32,294 nucleotides of DNA from contig AUXH01000172.1 of assembly GCA_000482145.1 (NCBI GenBank), positions 1 through 32,294 of the forward strand, given 5' to 3'. The stretch is from Strigomonas culicis (taxonomy: Eukaryota; Euglenozoa; Kinetoplastea; Trypanosomatida; Trypanosomatidae). The notes below the pieces were generated by a model. The model was given only the letters and a program-made list of their open reading frames with translations, searched no databases and had not been told where the DNA came from. How positions within the stretch are numbered: position 1 is the stretch's first letter; the number at the start of each line of letters is the position of its first letter. Shown here in pieces: positions 8,220-19,305 of this stretch. Made by a program: the position numbers and the translations under genes.

Positions 8220-11200
8220 TCAGTTCTGCACTGCAGTCTCTTCCATCTCCTCCCCCTCCTCCGCGCTGCTGTCGTCGCTGCTGTGCCCGCCGCTGGAGGC
8301 CGCCCCGCCCCAGTCGGCGGCGGTGTGGCGGGAGAAGAAGACTTTGCTGGACACAAAGGCCTCCTCCAGCGCGACGAACTCGCGCGTCGCGCCCTCCAAC
8401 AGCGTGCGCGTGAGGTGCGCCGCGTCGCTGCCGCCGGCCGCGCAGTCCTCGTAGCGCGCCGCGGCGTGCGGGCGCGGTGGCGGCGCCGCCGCGTGCGCGA
8501 CCTGCTGGATGCGCTCCGTGAAGTGGGCCCGCGCGGTCTCGAACCAGCGCAGCGACTCGAAGGGCGTCCCGAGGCCGAACAGCGAGATCAGAAAGGTGCA
8601 GCCGAGCGCGAAGCCGTCGTCGGTGAAGATGCCGTCTGTGTGCTTCTTCACGAGCTGCTCCTTCTGCCGCGCGAGGTACTCCGTGAAGACGATGGACATG
8701 GGCGGCACCGCGAGGTGGAACAGCCGCAGGTGGTCGGAGGACCGCTGCTGCGCCTGCGCGACAGCGCGCAGCTGGCGGCCGACTGCCCCCTGCAGCAGCG
8801 CGAAGTAGTCCGGCCCCTCCGCCATCTTGCGCGTGATGAGCGCGTCCAGCCGGTCGACGTGCTGCGCGGCCTCGACGGTGCACGCCGCCGCCAGGCGCCG
8901 CACGACGTGCGCGTCGTCCTCCGCCGGCGACGCGTGCGGCTGGCACTGCCGGAGCGTGGCCTCGAGCGAGGCGGCGGCGGCCGGCGGGGGCGCCGCCGCG
9001 CCCGGCAGGAAGGCGGCCGCGTCGGCCACGGCGCGGAGACCGCCGCTGCGCATCATGCGCATGAAGCCGAGCGCGTTCCCAATCTCGGCGACGAGCTGCA
9101 TGAACTTCAGCAGGAACGGGTTCCCGTCGTCGGCGACGCCGAGTTTGTTCATCTCGCGTATGAACAGCTTCGCGCGCGCGAAGGGGTACTCCGTCGCGTG
9201 GGCCTCCTTCTGCTTCCGCACAAACTTCGCGTCCCGCAGCAGCCGCGACTTGACATGGTCGTCGTTGAGGAACTGCGAGAGCACGTCGAGCTTCTTGAGG
9301 AGGCACCTGTACACGTAGTTGATGGTGGTGTGGAGAATGCCCGTGCCGTGCGTGCGGATGGAGTTCGCGACGTGTCGGGTGTGAAGTGTGTGCAGGTGCT
9401 TCGCCTCCGTCTTCTGCGGCCGCTGCAGGAAGATCTGTTCGTTCATGTTGTACGTGTAGCGCGCGATGAAGACGTGGATGTTCTCCGTGATGGCCAGCAC
9501 GTCCAGCCCCTGGTCCACGATGCTGCCCGGCAGGTGGCCGTCGCACACCGCGAGGCCGTACTTCTGCCGCGCGAGGTGCCGCATCTCGCCGTAGACCTTC
9601 CAGTCGTTCGGCGTGAGGGCGTTGAGGTTGTAGAACTGGCGACTGAGGTAGTCCTCCACGAGCGGCCGCACCTCAAACCACTCGTCGAAGAAGGCGAAAG
9701 GGCCGAGGCGCAGCAGGGGGGAGACGTCCGTGAGCGGCACGTCGCGCCGCCGCAGGCGCCGCGGCCGGTCGGCGCTCGTGACGATCGCGTGCGTGTGCAT
9801 GCGCAGATCGTTCTCGACGTGCGTGCGCAGCGGCTCTACGACCTCCGCCATGAGGCACGCGCGCACGAAGGCCACGTAGGCCTCGGCGCGCGCCGGCTGG
9901 GCCTGCAGCAGCGGCCGCGCGTCCTGCATCGCGGCGATGAGGTGCGGCAGGTGCATCGCGCGCAGCGGCTCGGCGAGGCAGCGGCGCAGCCACAGCGGGT
10001 AGAGCGGCTGGCGGTGCCAGTAGACGAAGGCGCAGTCCGTCGCCTGCTGCAGCTGCGGCTGCAGGCACGCGAGCTGGCGCAGCCGCGCAAAGGCGGCGAA
10101 CACGTCGTCGCAGGTCGTCGCCGAGAGGGGCGCCGCCTGGGGGTCCGGCGCCGCCGCGGCGGCACGGCGGTCCAGCGCCAGGTGCAGCACGACGCCGAGC
10201 GTCACGAGGCTGTCCTCGGTGAAGGGCCGCCGCAGCAGGGCGAGTGCCTGGCCCACCGCGTCGCACTGGTGCTGCAGCGCCGCGCGGTCGGCCTCCGCCT
10301 CGCCCCCGCCGTCAGGGAAGCTGCGCGCCGCCAGCGCCTCCTGTAGCCGCACGTGGGTGTGGTAGAGGGGCTTCTCCATCCCGTAGGCGACGGCCTGCAG
10401 CAGCACATGGTAGGCGCCCGCGAGCGGGCTCAGCAGCTGGTGGTAGGCGGCGCGCAGCCCCATCAGGCGCTCGACGCCCTGCGCGAGGGCCTCCACCTCG
10501 CCGCGCGTCAGCGGCGCCGCCGCGGCGTCGTGCAGCACCAACAGCTGGCTGAGCGTATAGCGCAGCTGCTGCGCGAGCTGGAGGCCGCGCCACAGCAGCT
10601 CCGCCTTGGTGTGCAGCCAATGCTTCTCCTGCGCGGGGGTGTCCAGCGGGAGGGCGCTCTGCAGCTCCGCCATCCACACACTCGTGCGCGTCGTGGCGTG
10701 CTGCACCGCGGCGGCCGCGCCGCCGGCCTGCTGCCGCAGCCGCCGCTCCAGCGCCGCGCGCGCGTCCGCCTCCGACACGCGGCCCGCGAGCGCCAGCCGC
10801 TCCGCGCCGTGGTGCTGCCGCAGCCACGCGAGCAGCCCCACGTGGCACTCCCCGTCCAGCCACAGCACGGGGAAGGACGCGTGCAGGGCGCACAGGCGGC
10901 GCCACAGCGGCAGCGGCCCGTTCCGCTCGTTCGCCACCTCCGCCGCCGGCGGGCGGCCCCCGTCGCTGTAGAGCGCCTCGTAGAGGTAGTGCAGCGTGAG
11001 CAGAGGCAGCACCGCGGCGGCCTGCTCGGCCTCCGCCGGCGTGCCCACCGCGTCCTCGATGCTGCGCAGCATGTACCACAGCCGCTCCGTGAACTCGACG
11101 AAGAAGGGCGGGCTCGCGGTGGTGCTGTGCGGCGCCGCGCTCGTCTCGAAGCGCTGGGCGACGATGCGGCGCAGCATGGTGCCGCTCAGCACGTCGCGCT

Positions 11201-12066
11201 CGAGCGTCTCGAGCAACTGCTGCAGCGCCCGCAGTTTGGGCGCACTCGCGTCGAAGCGCACACCGCCGTCCAGCGGCGGCGGCGGCGGCGTGCCACTGCC
11301 CGGGCCGCCACCGCCACTGCTGTTGCTGCTGTGTGGCGCGCGGTGGTGGTGGATGAAGGACAGCAGCTTGAGGGTGGCGCGCAGGCCCTGGCCGATGAGC
11401 GGGCTCTGCTGCAGCACCCCCTCGACGGTGGCCACCACCGCGAGCAGCCGCCCCAGTGCGGTCCACACGGGTGGCAGCCGCGCCTCCGCGAAGGAGGGGG
11501 CCGCGCCGGCGGCAGCGGGGTAGAGCGCGGCCAGCTGCCGCACCGCGTAGGCGACGACGGCGTCGACGCGCGCGTGCCAGTGCCACACGAGCTCGAGGTG
11601 CGGCACGAGCTGGACAAACTCCTGCTGCGTGCGCCGCGCCTCCGCCGCGACGGCGTCCGTCGCCGGCTCGTGGCCGTCGCCGAAGAGCAGCAGCGGCGGC
11701 AGCAGACCCCTCGCGCCCCTCGCGCTCCAGCGACCGCAGCTCCACCACGAGGCTCGCAAAGCACAGCGTCAGGCGGAAGAGCAGGCGGCGGTGCAACTTG
11801 GCGGGGCCCAGCAGGTCCGCAATGCTGAGGTCGCGCAGCGCCGCGCGTGGCGCCGCGGACGGCGACGGCGTGGCAGCGCCGTTGACGCGCAGCGCGGCGA
11901 CGTCGGTGGCGGCGTCCCAGAGAAAGAGAGGGGCGCCGTCCGCGTAGGCACAGAAAGGGTGACTCTTTTGGATCAGCTCGATGCCCTTCGCTTGATGCCG
12001 CTGCACGAGGGTCTGCAGCTTTTCATGGAAGATTTCCTTCTCATTTCGGGTATAATCAGAGAACAT
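8220..12066 (-). CDS. WASHC4: WASH complex subunit 4 (SWIP), one frameshift
   Basis: The WASH complex activates Arp2/3 actin nucleation on endosomes; SWIP/WASHC4 is one of its large subunits. The N-terminal ~115 residues run from ATG 12066 in one frame and the rest (about 1,165 residues) to TGA 8220 in another. The switch lies near 11707-11719, where two runs of four C occur; removing one base restores the frame. The joined length, about 1,280, is close to human WASHC4 (about 1,170). Diagnostic core blocks are 'LTPNDWKVYGEMRHLARQKY', 'GHLPGSIVDQGLDVL', 'VANSIRTHGTGILHTTINY' and 'IGNALGFMRMMRSGGL', all at about 8.9-9.65 kb and strongly matching the family. The remainder is helical and Ala/Leu/Gln-rich. 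The C-terminus is acidic (SSDDSSAEEGEEMEE). Preservation on both sides of the break argues against a decayed gene. Confidence 0.88.
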
Positions 12067-12092
12067 GTGTTCTTTCTATTTTCTTTTTGGTA

Positions 12093-12126
12093 CAAAAAAA
12101 AAGAAATGGAAGGGAGAGAAAAAAAA
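12093..12126 (-). promoter_or_regulatory. Polypyrimidine tract upstream of WASHC4
   Basis: A purine-only stretch on the plus strand (one T interrupts it), 27-60 bases before the ATG at 12066. It is a likely spliced-leader acceptor signal giving a very short 5' UTR. The 12067-12290 spacer holds nothing else. Confidence 0.45.
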
Positions 12127-12290
12127 GTGCGTTTAGAGGAAGATGGTAGCTATCAGTGAGAAGCGCACAACAACAAGAAGGTGTAACTGATTCTTTTCTG
12201 TTTTTGTCTTTGTCATTATGCTTTTTTTTTTTTGGGACTCTTTCTTTACCGTTCACGGAGCACAGGGACCTCCGTCATGCCATGCGCGCC

Positions 12291-15287
12291 TCACCGCCGC
12301 GCATTCTCCTTCAGCGCGTGGATGCAGAGTGCCTGCAGCCGCTCCAGCGCTCGCACGAGGGGGGTGGCCGCGCCGTACCCCTCCACCTCGCGCCTCCTGT
12401 TCTTGTAAGCCTGGCTCTGCTGCGTGCGGCGCACCACAGCCAGCCAGCGGGTGGCGTCTGGCGGCCGCTCGCCCGCCTCCGCGCCCCGGTGGCCGTCAGC
12501 CGACCCCTCCCACAAGGCCTTGAGATGCTGCTGCTGCTGCTGCTCCGCTTCCTGCGCCTGCGCGCACCACGCGGCGAGCCCGCCCAGGAACACGTCCTTT
12601 GCGTGGGTGAGCGCCGCCTGCGTGGTGAGCTGGGCCTCCTGCCACCGCCCCGCGAGGTACAGAGCGCAGCCCAGCCGCAGCTCCGCCTCGACCACGTCGA
12701 GACGCAGAAAGGGCGGCGGCCCTCCGTCCGCCTCCGCCTCCGCCGCGCCCGGCGGTGCGGGCGCCGCCCGCTGCCGGCACGCCAGCGCGGCGCGGAAGTG
12801 CGACAGGTGCGGCGCCGTGACGGACCGCATCGCGGCGCCGCCTGCCGCGCGCTGCACGGCGACGCGGCCCAGAAGGTCGTGGAGCTCCGCCTCCAGCGCG
12901 GCGCGCGACAGGCGAAGGGCGCCGGCGCCGCCGCGCGCCGCGCCCGCCACGCGGTGCCACAGCACGTCTTCTTCCATCTCGACGCCGTCCGCCGCCACCG
13001 CCGGCGCGGCCTGCTCCTCCGTCGGCGGCCCCGCGCGGAGCTCGCGCAGCGCCGCCGCCGCCGTCTGCCGCGCGACCGCGTGGCGCCCGGCCAGAAGGTC
13101 GAGCTGCGCCAGGTACAGCTCCACCGCGCAGCAGTGGAGCGGCTGCTGCGCGGGCGCCAGCCGCTCCCGCAGCCGCGCGAGCAGGGCGGCGGCGTCGGCG
13201 CCGCGGCCGCACCGCAGCAGGCAGTGGGCGAGCTGCAGGTGCAGCGCGAGAAGGCGCGGCCGCACGTGCGGCGGGCCGGCGTCGCTGAGGTGCCACAGCG
13301 GCGTGGGCGGCGGCAGCAAGTCATCCTGCAGGCGCGCCAGCCGTCGCGGCGCGGCGGCGGCGGCGCCGCCGCGCTGCGCGTCGTCCAGCGCCGCCTGCTC
13401 CATCTGCCGCAGCAGCGCCGCGGTGTCCGGCGAGGCGGCAGTGGCCGCGACGAGCTGCGCCGCGGCGCGCCACCACGCCCACGCCGCCAGCAGGCGCACG
13501 AGCGCGGCCGCGTCGTCGCCGGTGTACAGGTCGCGGTAGCTGAGCAGCAGCAGCAGCGCGCGCAGCCGCGGCAGCAGTGGTAGGATGGACGCGGCGGCGG
13601 CTGGCGCGAGTGGCGGGCCGCCGGTCGAGGACGCGGCGGCCGCCTCTGCAACGTGCAGTCGCAGCTGGCCGAGTGTGTCATGGAGCAGCGCCTCCAGCCC
13701 CAGCGCCGCGATGGCGTCGCCGAGGGTGTCTTGAATAGCGTTGCCATCCGCGCCACGCGTCGTGGCCGGGCGACCGTCAGCCGCACGCGCGGGCGCCAAG
13801 CCGTTCGCGGCGAGGAGGAGGTGCTCCGGCGACGCCGCGGCGGCGACGGTGGGTGGCAGGTCGTGCCGGCTGTGCGGCCCCAAGCGCAGCCACTCCCACT
13901 CCTCCGCCTCGAGACGCATGAAGAGGCAGCCGGCCCGGATCTTGAGGACCTGCACGTGGGGCGGCGCCGCCCCGCCCCCGCCACCGTCTCCATCGGTGGC
14001 GGACGCCTCCAGCTTCGCGACGGCGGACCGCAGCGACGCGACGTAGGCGGCGGTGGGCGGCAGCACGCACCGCAGCAGGGTCCCTCTCGCGACGACGGCG
14101 CCGAGGCTGTCCGCCGCGAGCTCGGCCAGCTCCTGCAGCAGCCGCTGCCGGTACTTGCGCCGCTCGTGCGGCTGCGCGTGTGGCTGTGGCGCCGCCGCGC
14201 TGCCGTCCCCGGCGCCCTCCGCCAGCACGCGCTGGGCGAGGGGCGACAGCAGCGAGCGCCGCTGCTGCTGCTGCTGCTGCTGCTGCTGCCGCGCGCCGCG
14301 CGCCGCCTCGGCCGCCCGCTGCTGCTGCTGGTCTTGCTCCACGTGGAGGAGAAGGCGCCGCGCCGTGTCCCAGCACGGCTGCAGCGCCGCCTCGCCGCCG
14401 CGGTGCTGCTGCTGCTGCGCCCGACAGCGCTGCCACGCCACCCACACATCCACCGTCCGCAGCGTGGCCACGCCGCCCTCGCGCTCGAAGAGGTCCCACT
14501 GCCGCTGCACCGCTTGCCGCAGACGCCCGGCGTCTGTGCCAGCGGCACCGGCAGCGGCCGGGTCGCGCAGCAGCCGCAGCCGCACCTGCAGCAGGCGCAG
14601 ATCTAGCCGCTGCTGCTCTCGCCGCAGGCGTGCGATGGGCTCCGCCGCCGCGCCGGCGCCGTGCCCCTGCAGATAGACAGTGAGGAGGCGAAGAGCCTTG
14701 TGAAGCTCCCGCTCGCTCTCCACGAGCCGTCCCACGCGCGCGGCCTCGTCCAGCGGCGGGCGCTGGTGGCGGTGCTGCCACAGGAGCCACTCCGCGCGGT
14801 CCGCGAAGAAGGTGCAGACCCACAGCACCGGCGGCACGCCGCTGCCGTCATCGGCCTCCGCGGGGAGGCGGCGGAGCCAGGCGGTGTCTAGCCCAGGCGG
14901 GCCGCCCGTGCCGTCCGCGGCGATGAGCGCTTCTGCGAGCGGACACGCGCGGGGGAAGCAGCAGCGCAGGTAGCGCTCCCACGCGATGAGGCTTTCCCGC
15001 AGCTTGAGGTGCAGCAGCGGCGTCGCGTCCTGCGCAGCGAACTCGGCGGCGGCGGCGGCGGCCGGCAGCAGGCAGCCCACGCTGTAGTGCAGCAGCGCGC
15101 TCGTGCGCGCGAAGGGCATGGGGCCGGCCGGGGCGGCGCCCGGCGGCGGGTGGAGGCGCCGGCGCTGGGCGGCTTGCGTGCACTGCCGGATCTGCCGCAG
15201 GCAGCGGCCGTACGCCCCCGCCTCGCAGAGCGTGGCGACGGCCGCCACGGGGCGGTGGGTGGTGCTACCAGTGTCGTCGTCGCTCAT
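12291..15287 (-). CDS. Large Ala-rich protein with TPR-like helical repeats
   Basis: A 998-residue protein, ATG at 15287, TGA at 12291, uninterrupted. It is extremely rich in Ala, Arg, Leu and Gln. No catalytic motif, signal peptide or membrane segment is visible. The C-terminal third has tetratricopeptide-like helix pairs, e.g. 'LALHLQLAHCLLRCGRGADA', 'LYLAQLDLLAGRHAVARQTA' and 'LRLGCALYLAGRWQEAQLTT', each with the Leu-Gly/Ala-Tyr-Ala spacing typical of TPRs. A run of nine Gln lies in the middle. The repeat style and the 'PLWHL' lead-in vaguely recall the cohesin loader Scc4/MAU2, but this is speculation. It is safest called a TPR-like scaffold protein of unknown function, probably cytosolic or nuclear. 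Confidence 0.7.
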   Translation of the reverse strand: MSDDDTGSTTHRPVAAVATLCEAGAYGRCLRQIRQCTQAAQRRRLHPPPGAAPAGPMPFARTSALLHYSVGCLLPAAAAAAEFAAQDATPLLHLKLRESLIAWERYLRCCFPRACPLAEALIAADGTGGPPGLDTAWLRRLPAEADDGSGVPPVLWVCTFFADRAEWLLWQHRHQRPPLDEAARVGRLVESERELHKALRLLTVYLQGHGAGAAAEPIARLRREQQRLDLRLLQVRLRLLRDPAAAGAAGTDAGRLRQAVQRQWDLFEREGGVATLRTVDVWVAWQRCRAQQQQHRGGEAALQPCWDTARRLLLHVEQDQQQQRAAEAARGARQQQQQQQQQRRSLLSPLAQRVLAEGAGDGSAAAPQPHAQPHERRKYRQRLLQELAELAADSLGAVVARGTLLRCVLPPTAAYVASLRSAVAKLEASATDGDGGGGGAAPPHVQVLKIRAGCLFMRLEAEEWEWLRLGPHSRHDLPPTVAAAASPEHLLLAANGLAPARAADGRPATTRGADGNAIQDTLGDAIAALGLEALLHDTLGQLRLHVAEAAAASSTGGPPLAPAAAASILPLLPRLRALLLLLSYRDLYTGDDAAALVRLLAAWAWWRAAAQLVAATAASPDTAALLRQMEQAALDDAQRGGAAAAAPRRLARLQDDLLPPPTPLWHLSDAGPPHVRPRLLALHLQLAHCLLRCGRGADAAALLARLRERLAPAQQPLHCCAVELYLAQLDLLAGRHAVARQTAAAALRELRAGPPTEEQAAPAVAADGVEMEEDVLWHRVAGAARGGAGALRLSRAALEAELHDLLGRVAVQRAAGGAAMRSVTAPHLSHFRAALACRQRAAPAPPGAAEAEADGGPPPFLRLDVVEAELRLGCALYLAGRWQEAQLTTQAALTHAKDVFLGGLAAWCAQAQEAEQQQQQHLKALWEGSADGHRGAEAGERPPDATRWLAVVRRTQQSQAYKNRRREVEGYGAATPLVRALERLQALCIHALKENARR
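14262..14288. repeat. (CTG)9 microsatellite encoding poly-Gln
   Basis: Nine CTG units on the plus strand give nine CAG glutamine codons in the TPR-like gene. Shorter CTG runs in the same gene (about 12529-12543 and 14316-14330) also encode Gln. Confidence 0.95.
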
Positions 15288-16967
15288 AGAGGCAGCATCA
15301 ATGTCTATGTGAAAAATATCTATGTATGTATATGGACGATGGCTAGATGCTTGCTGTTTTTAAGAGAGAGAGAAGGGTGTGTGTGTGTGTGGCGAAGGTA
15401 TAGCTGTGGAAGTAGACGACCTATTGAGATTCTCGGACGGACACAGCAGCATCCACCAGAAAAAAAAAGAGCTTGAAAAGTGAAATATGATAAAATGACA
15501 GTTTTATCCTTTTTTTTCATCTGTTTTTTTTTTCTCCTTTTCTGTAACTGAATACGGAGTGCATGGAAGCAAACCAACAGATTATCTCAAAAAAAAAAAG
15601 AAGAATAAAGGGAAGAAAAGTTCTCATTCCCTCTGTTATAAATTCTCCTTCTCGCCTTCATCCTTATTCAAATAACAACATGAAAGTAATGAAGGAATCG
15701 TATTGAAAGCCAACACACAAAAACACATGCACATACACAGACAAACAGAGAAAAGAGAACAAAAAAAAAAACAAAGCAATAAAACTGTCTGTGAATGGTC
15801 ATCGCACTTCTTAGCTTCAACACGTTTTCTATTTTGTGAGTTATTACTGTGTTATAACGTAATGTTGTTCAACTGCTGTTAGTGTATATGTAAACATACA
15901 TCTTTGTATATATGTATATGTGTATATGTAGATGTATGCCCCTTGTCGATACAATTAGGTGAAGTCGAAGAAATAAAAGAAAAGAAAAATTGAGTATTTT
16001 TTAGGTTTTGATTCCCTTTTTTTGTTTTGTTTTTGCTTCTTCCTGTATTTATACATTTAAATGTATAAGTATGCTCCGTTGTGCTAACACGTTCGAGTGC
16101 ATCATGGAATGAAAAAAAAAATAGTACAACAAATAAAGAAAAAAACTGAGAAAGGAATTCTTTTTATGAAAAAATAAAAAACGTTTATTTATTTATTTCT
16201 CTCTCTTTTTTTGTTCTTTTTCTACGAAAGCACACCTATTACCATTACTGTTATTATTATTATTATTGTAAACAAATACATAAATACATAATAACGATAA
16301 GAAATGTCTGCGAAGCGTCCGTAAAAACAAAACAACAAAGAAAGAAAGAAAAAGAGTAAAGAGAAAAACGAAAAACAGGTACAATTATATAAACGACAAG
16401 AGTATGACAAAGAAAAAAAACGTATTGAAGAAGTTTTTTTTTCCTTTTGCTTGGTATACAATTGCTTTTTTTTGTTTAAAGTAGCGTATTATTTCTTCTC
16501 CAGGTTGGTTAAGAGTGATACACGCACAGTGTGCAAGATGTCCCAGACAGGGTTTCATTCAAAGGGGGCAGAACAATAAAAAATAATAATCAACCAGAGA
16601 GACTAGAAAGAAGAAAGAAGCAACACAAAACCGGTACACTGATAGTAAGCAGCCAAATGAATAATAATAACCCAAAAAGAGGGGAAGAGAGCTGTAGAAA
16701 ACTCTGATTTGTTTTCCTTCCTTCTGTTTGTTTACTCTTATTATTTTTTTAATAGTTTTTCTCTTTGTTCACTGTTATTCATTTGTTTGCTTACTCTTTG
16801 CACACATTTTCATCCATTTTGTCTATTTCCTTCTGTAAAGAGAAAACAACAACACCCAAGCAAGTATATATATATATAAGAAGATGATTAATCATACACC
16901 TGTATAGATAGACGTATGTATTTACTTCTATTAGAAAGCAAAGTAGAGCAAGTTTCTCTCTCCCTGT
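15288..16967. other. Long AT-rich intergenic spacer
   Basis: A 1.7 kb stretch without a believable gene. Next to the TPR gene is a CT-rich tract (coding strand; plus 15363-15377 is GA), probably its splice signal, followed by a (GT)n run at about 15377-15391. The rest is A/T homopolymers, a (TTA)n repeat at about 16250-16267 and short palindromic (TA)n runs. The minus-strand frames here are Phe/Lys/Tyr-rich translations of A/T runs and are not credible. It must contain the 3' UTR of the AceTr gene at 16968. Confidence 0.7.
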
Positions 16968-18138
16968 TTACACAGTGGCGCTCTCGACGCGGTGGTTGGC
17001 CCGGCGCTGCCTCCACCACTTCTTCACCTCCACGAACGGAAAGGTTGGCAGGACGGTGCGGTCCCACACCGTGTTGAGCGTCTCCGAGGCGCCCAGGTAC
17101 ACCATGAAGCCGCCGGACACGACGCCGCACCACCCGCCGGCGTGCAGCAGCGGCTTGTTGCCCAGCATGTTCGCGATCGCCTGGAAAATGTAGGTCAGTG
17201 AGACGTTCGTGAGGAGGACGCAGAGCACGACGTTCATCGTCGGCGTGCAGCAGAGCAGCGCGACCGAGTGGATCGCGAACAGCAGCTGGTAGACCCCCAG
17301 GACGTACTCACTGATGTCTGCAAACCCGCTCGGGTTCGCGATGCGCTCGCTGTAGTAAAAACTGTTCTGGTTGTCCGACATGGCCTCATCGGCGGGGATG
17401 AGCAGCATGATGCCGATGCTCATGTGGAAGCCCGCGTAGGTGAGGAAGGCGGTGTGCGCGAAGCTGACGCCATTGATCCACTCCATAATACCCGCGACCG
17501 TCTGCGCGACGCCGCAGAAGAGGATCTGCATCGCGGGGACATTTGTGGCCATGCTGAAGTAGCCCGTGTTGGGGTAGTTGAGGATGGTCGTCGTGATGCC
17601 GCAGCCGCACAGCGCGATGGTGCCCGGCGCCGGGAACCGGTGCTGGCGGTGCTTTTCCAGCCGCTCCTCGTACTCCACGGTGCGCAGTGCGTGCCGCTGC
17701 TCGCGCTCCAACAGTGCGTGCGCGAGCCGCTCGCGGAGGTCGTCCAGGAGAGCCTGCCGCTGCTGCTGCCGCCGGTGGCGCCGCGCCGCCGCGCCGCTCG
17801 TCGCCTGGAAGGGGTTGTAGCCGCCGCCGCCGCCGCCGGGCGCGCGGACGGCCGCGCCGCCGCGCAGGGAGGGGGGAGCCGAGGCTGCGCGAGGCGTCCT
17901 GGAAGCTCGTGGCGCCCTGCGTCGCGTAGCGCTGGTTGAAGGCCAGCAGATCGTCTGGCACGCCCTCCGACTGCACGTCGACCACCGGGCAGAGCGCGGC
18001 GGTATGCTGGCTGCTGCGACTGGCGCTGTTCAGGTCGAAGTCGGGCGCGTGCTCCGCGGCGGTGGTGGAGCCGTCGTGGAGCGGGTGCGTCTGGTCATCA
18101 CCGAGCGGGCTGTGGGGGTGGCGGGACGAAGTGGGCAT
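16968..18138 (-). CDS. GPR1/FUN34/YaaH (AceTr) family transporter, one frameshift
   Basis: The family carries acetate/succinate or ammonium-type substrates in bacteria and fungi. ATG at 18138 opens a hydrophilic N-terminal region of about 90 residues; the frame then shifts at the run of six G at 17871-17876 (dropping one base restores it) into Gly- and Gln-rich sequence and the membrane domain, ending at TAA 16968; about 390 residues in all. Six membrane segments follow: 'ALCGCGITTTILNYPNTGYF', 'MQILFCGVAQTVAGIMEWIN', 'AFLTYAGFHMSIGIMLLIP', then about 17220-17300, 17160-17220 and 17080-17140. The family NPAPLGLxGFG signature is degenerate (FPAPGTIALCGCG). Helical 'QALLDDLRERLAHALLEREQ' precedes it and may be a coiled coil. 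Substrate cannot be inferred. The next gene upstream is a second member. Confidence 0.8.
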
Positions 18139-19305
18139 GGAGAGAGCGGTGTGGGTATGGGCAGACCCAAACGTGACGTGTAAAGCTGCGTAGCGGGAGA
18201 AGAGGGAGAGCGAGAGACATGAGAGAATAGCAGCCACATCATATGTACATATGACGGGAGAGCGAGGCTTCTGCTGTTGTTTGAACCATCCAGTCAACGC
18301 AAAAAGAATGTAGATTTATAACAAAAGTAAGAGAACAAACAAACAAACAAAGCAACAATTATAATAGGGTATATCAGAAGTATATTAAGCTGGATCCTTT
18401 TTTCCTCTTTTTTTTTTATAAAAAAGACTCTCTTATGTGATTAGCAAACTCTCTTTGTTGAAGGAAAAAAAAAACGTACGGTGCAGAAAACAACAACAAC
18501 AACAAAAAAATGTCTAATGCATTCTTTGCTTTTAGTTTCTTTTAGCCTTAATTGAAAAAAGTAAACAACCGACAAATACAAACGTTCCAAGGACGCCAAT
18601 TTAATTGCCGTACCAGGAATACATATCTTGTTCACTTCGTTATACACTTACTATTATTGTTGTCTTACTTCTGTTCGCGGCTGTTTGTAACAACAACAAA
18701 AAAGAGACAAAATGAAGAAAGAAATATATAATAAAAAAAATGTCTGTAGTTTTTGAAGTAGTGAATCTCTTGGTAAAGAGACTATATAGTATTTATTCTT
18801 TTTTCTCGAATTGAATAAGAAAAGAATTCTTTTTATTATTTTNTTTTTTTATAAAAAAAGAAAATAAAACAAGAAGACAGAGAGTCAAAGAAGTATAAAA
18901 GAGAGTGATAAACCATGCTTCAACTATAAAAAAAAAATAAAACTAAAAAAATAATAATAAATAGATCGCCGGAAGCTATGTAGAACCACACGAAGCACTC
19001 CAAAAAAAAAAAGGATACTGAAATCAAATATAAAACGACATCAACAACAAAAATGATTTGATTTTTTTTCTTTTTTTTTCCTTTTCTCTTTTTATTTGTG
19101 GAGCAAAGGCGTTGCGTACACAAGAGCGTACATACTGGCGTGTTGACGAATTTATGTGTGTTTGAGTGATTTCCCTTTTTTTATTCTATCTCACCCTTCT
19201 CCATTTCTTCTTTTCTGAATAGACCATGTGTTCGTTACCTTACACAACCTTGCACACTGTCGCACTCTACTGTAGGTGCTGAATATATGTATTCCTTTGT
19301 TTTTT
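18139..19305. other. AT-rich intergenic spacer between the two AceTr genes
   Basis: The left end (18196-18218) is GA-rich on the plus strand, i.e. a CT tract about 60-80 bases before the ATG at 18138 and a likely splice signal. The remainder is A/T homopolymers and (CAA)n runs with no credible coding sequence. One unresolved base (n) lies at 18843 in a T run, a sign of assembly difficulty. The right part would be the 3' UTR of the upstream AceTr gene. Confidence 0.7.

Noticed and set aside
8283..11828. Plus-strand frames of 687 and 491 residues antisense to WASHC4, and a minus-strand 469-residue frame at 8137-9546
   Set aside because: Shadow frames of the GC-rich WASHC4 gene; the WASHC4 frame contains all the conserved family blocks.
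12156..14606. Long frames on either strand over the TPR-like gene (475, 317, 371 and 745 residues)
   Set aside because: Basic, Arg/Pro/Ser low-complexity shadows; only the 998-residue frame has helical repeat pattern and a proper start and stop.
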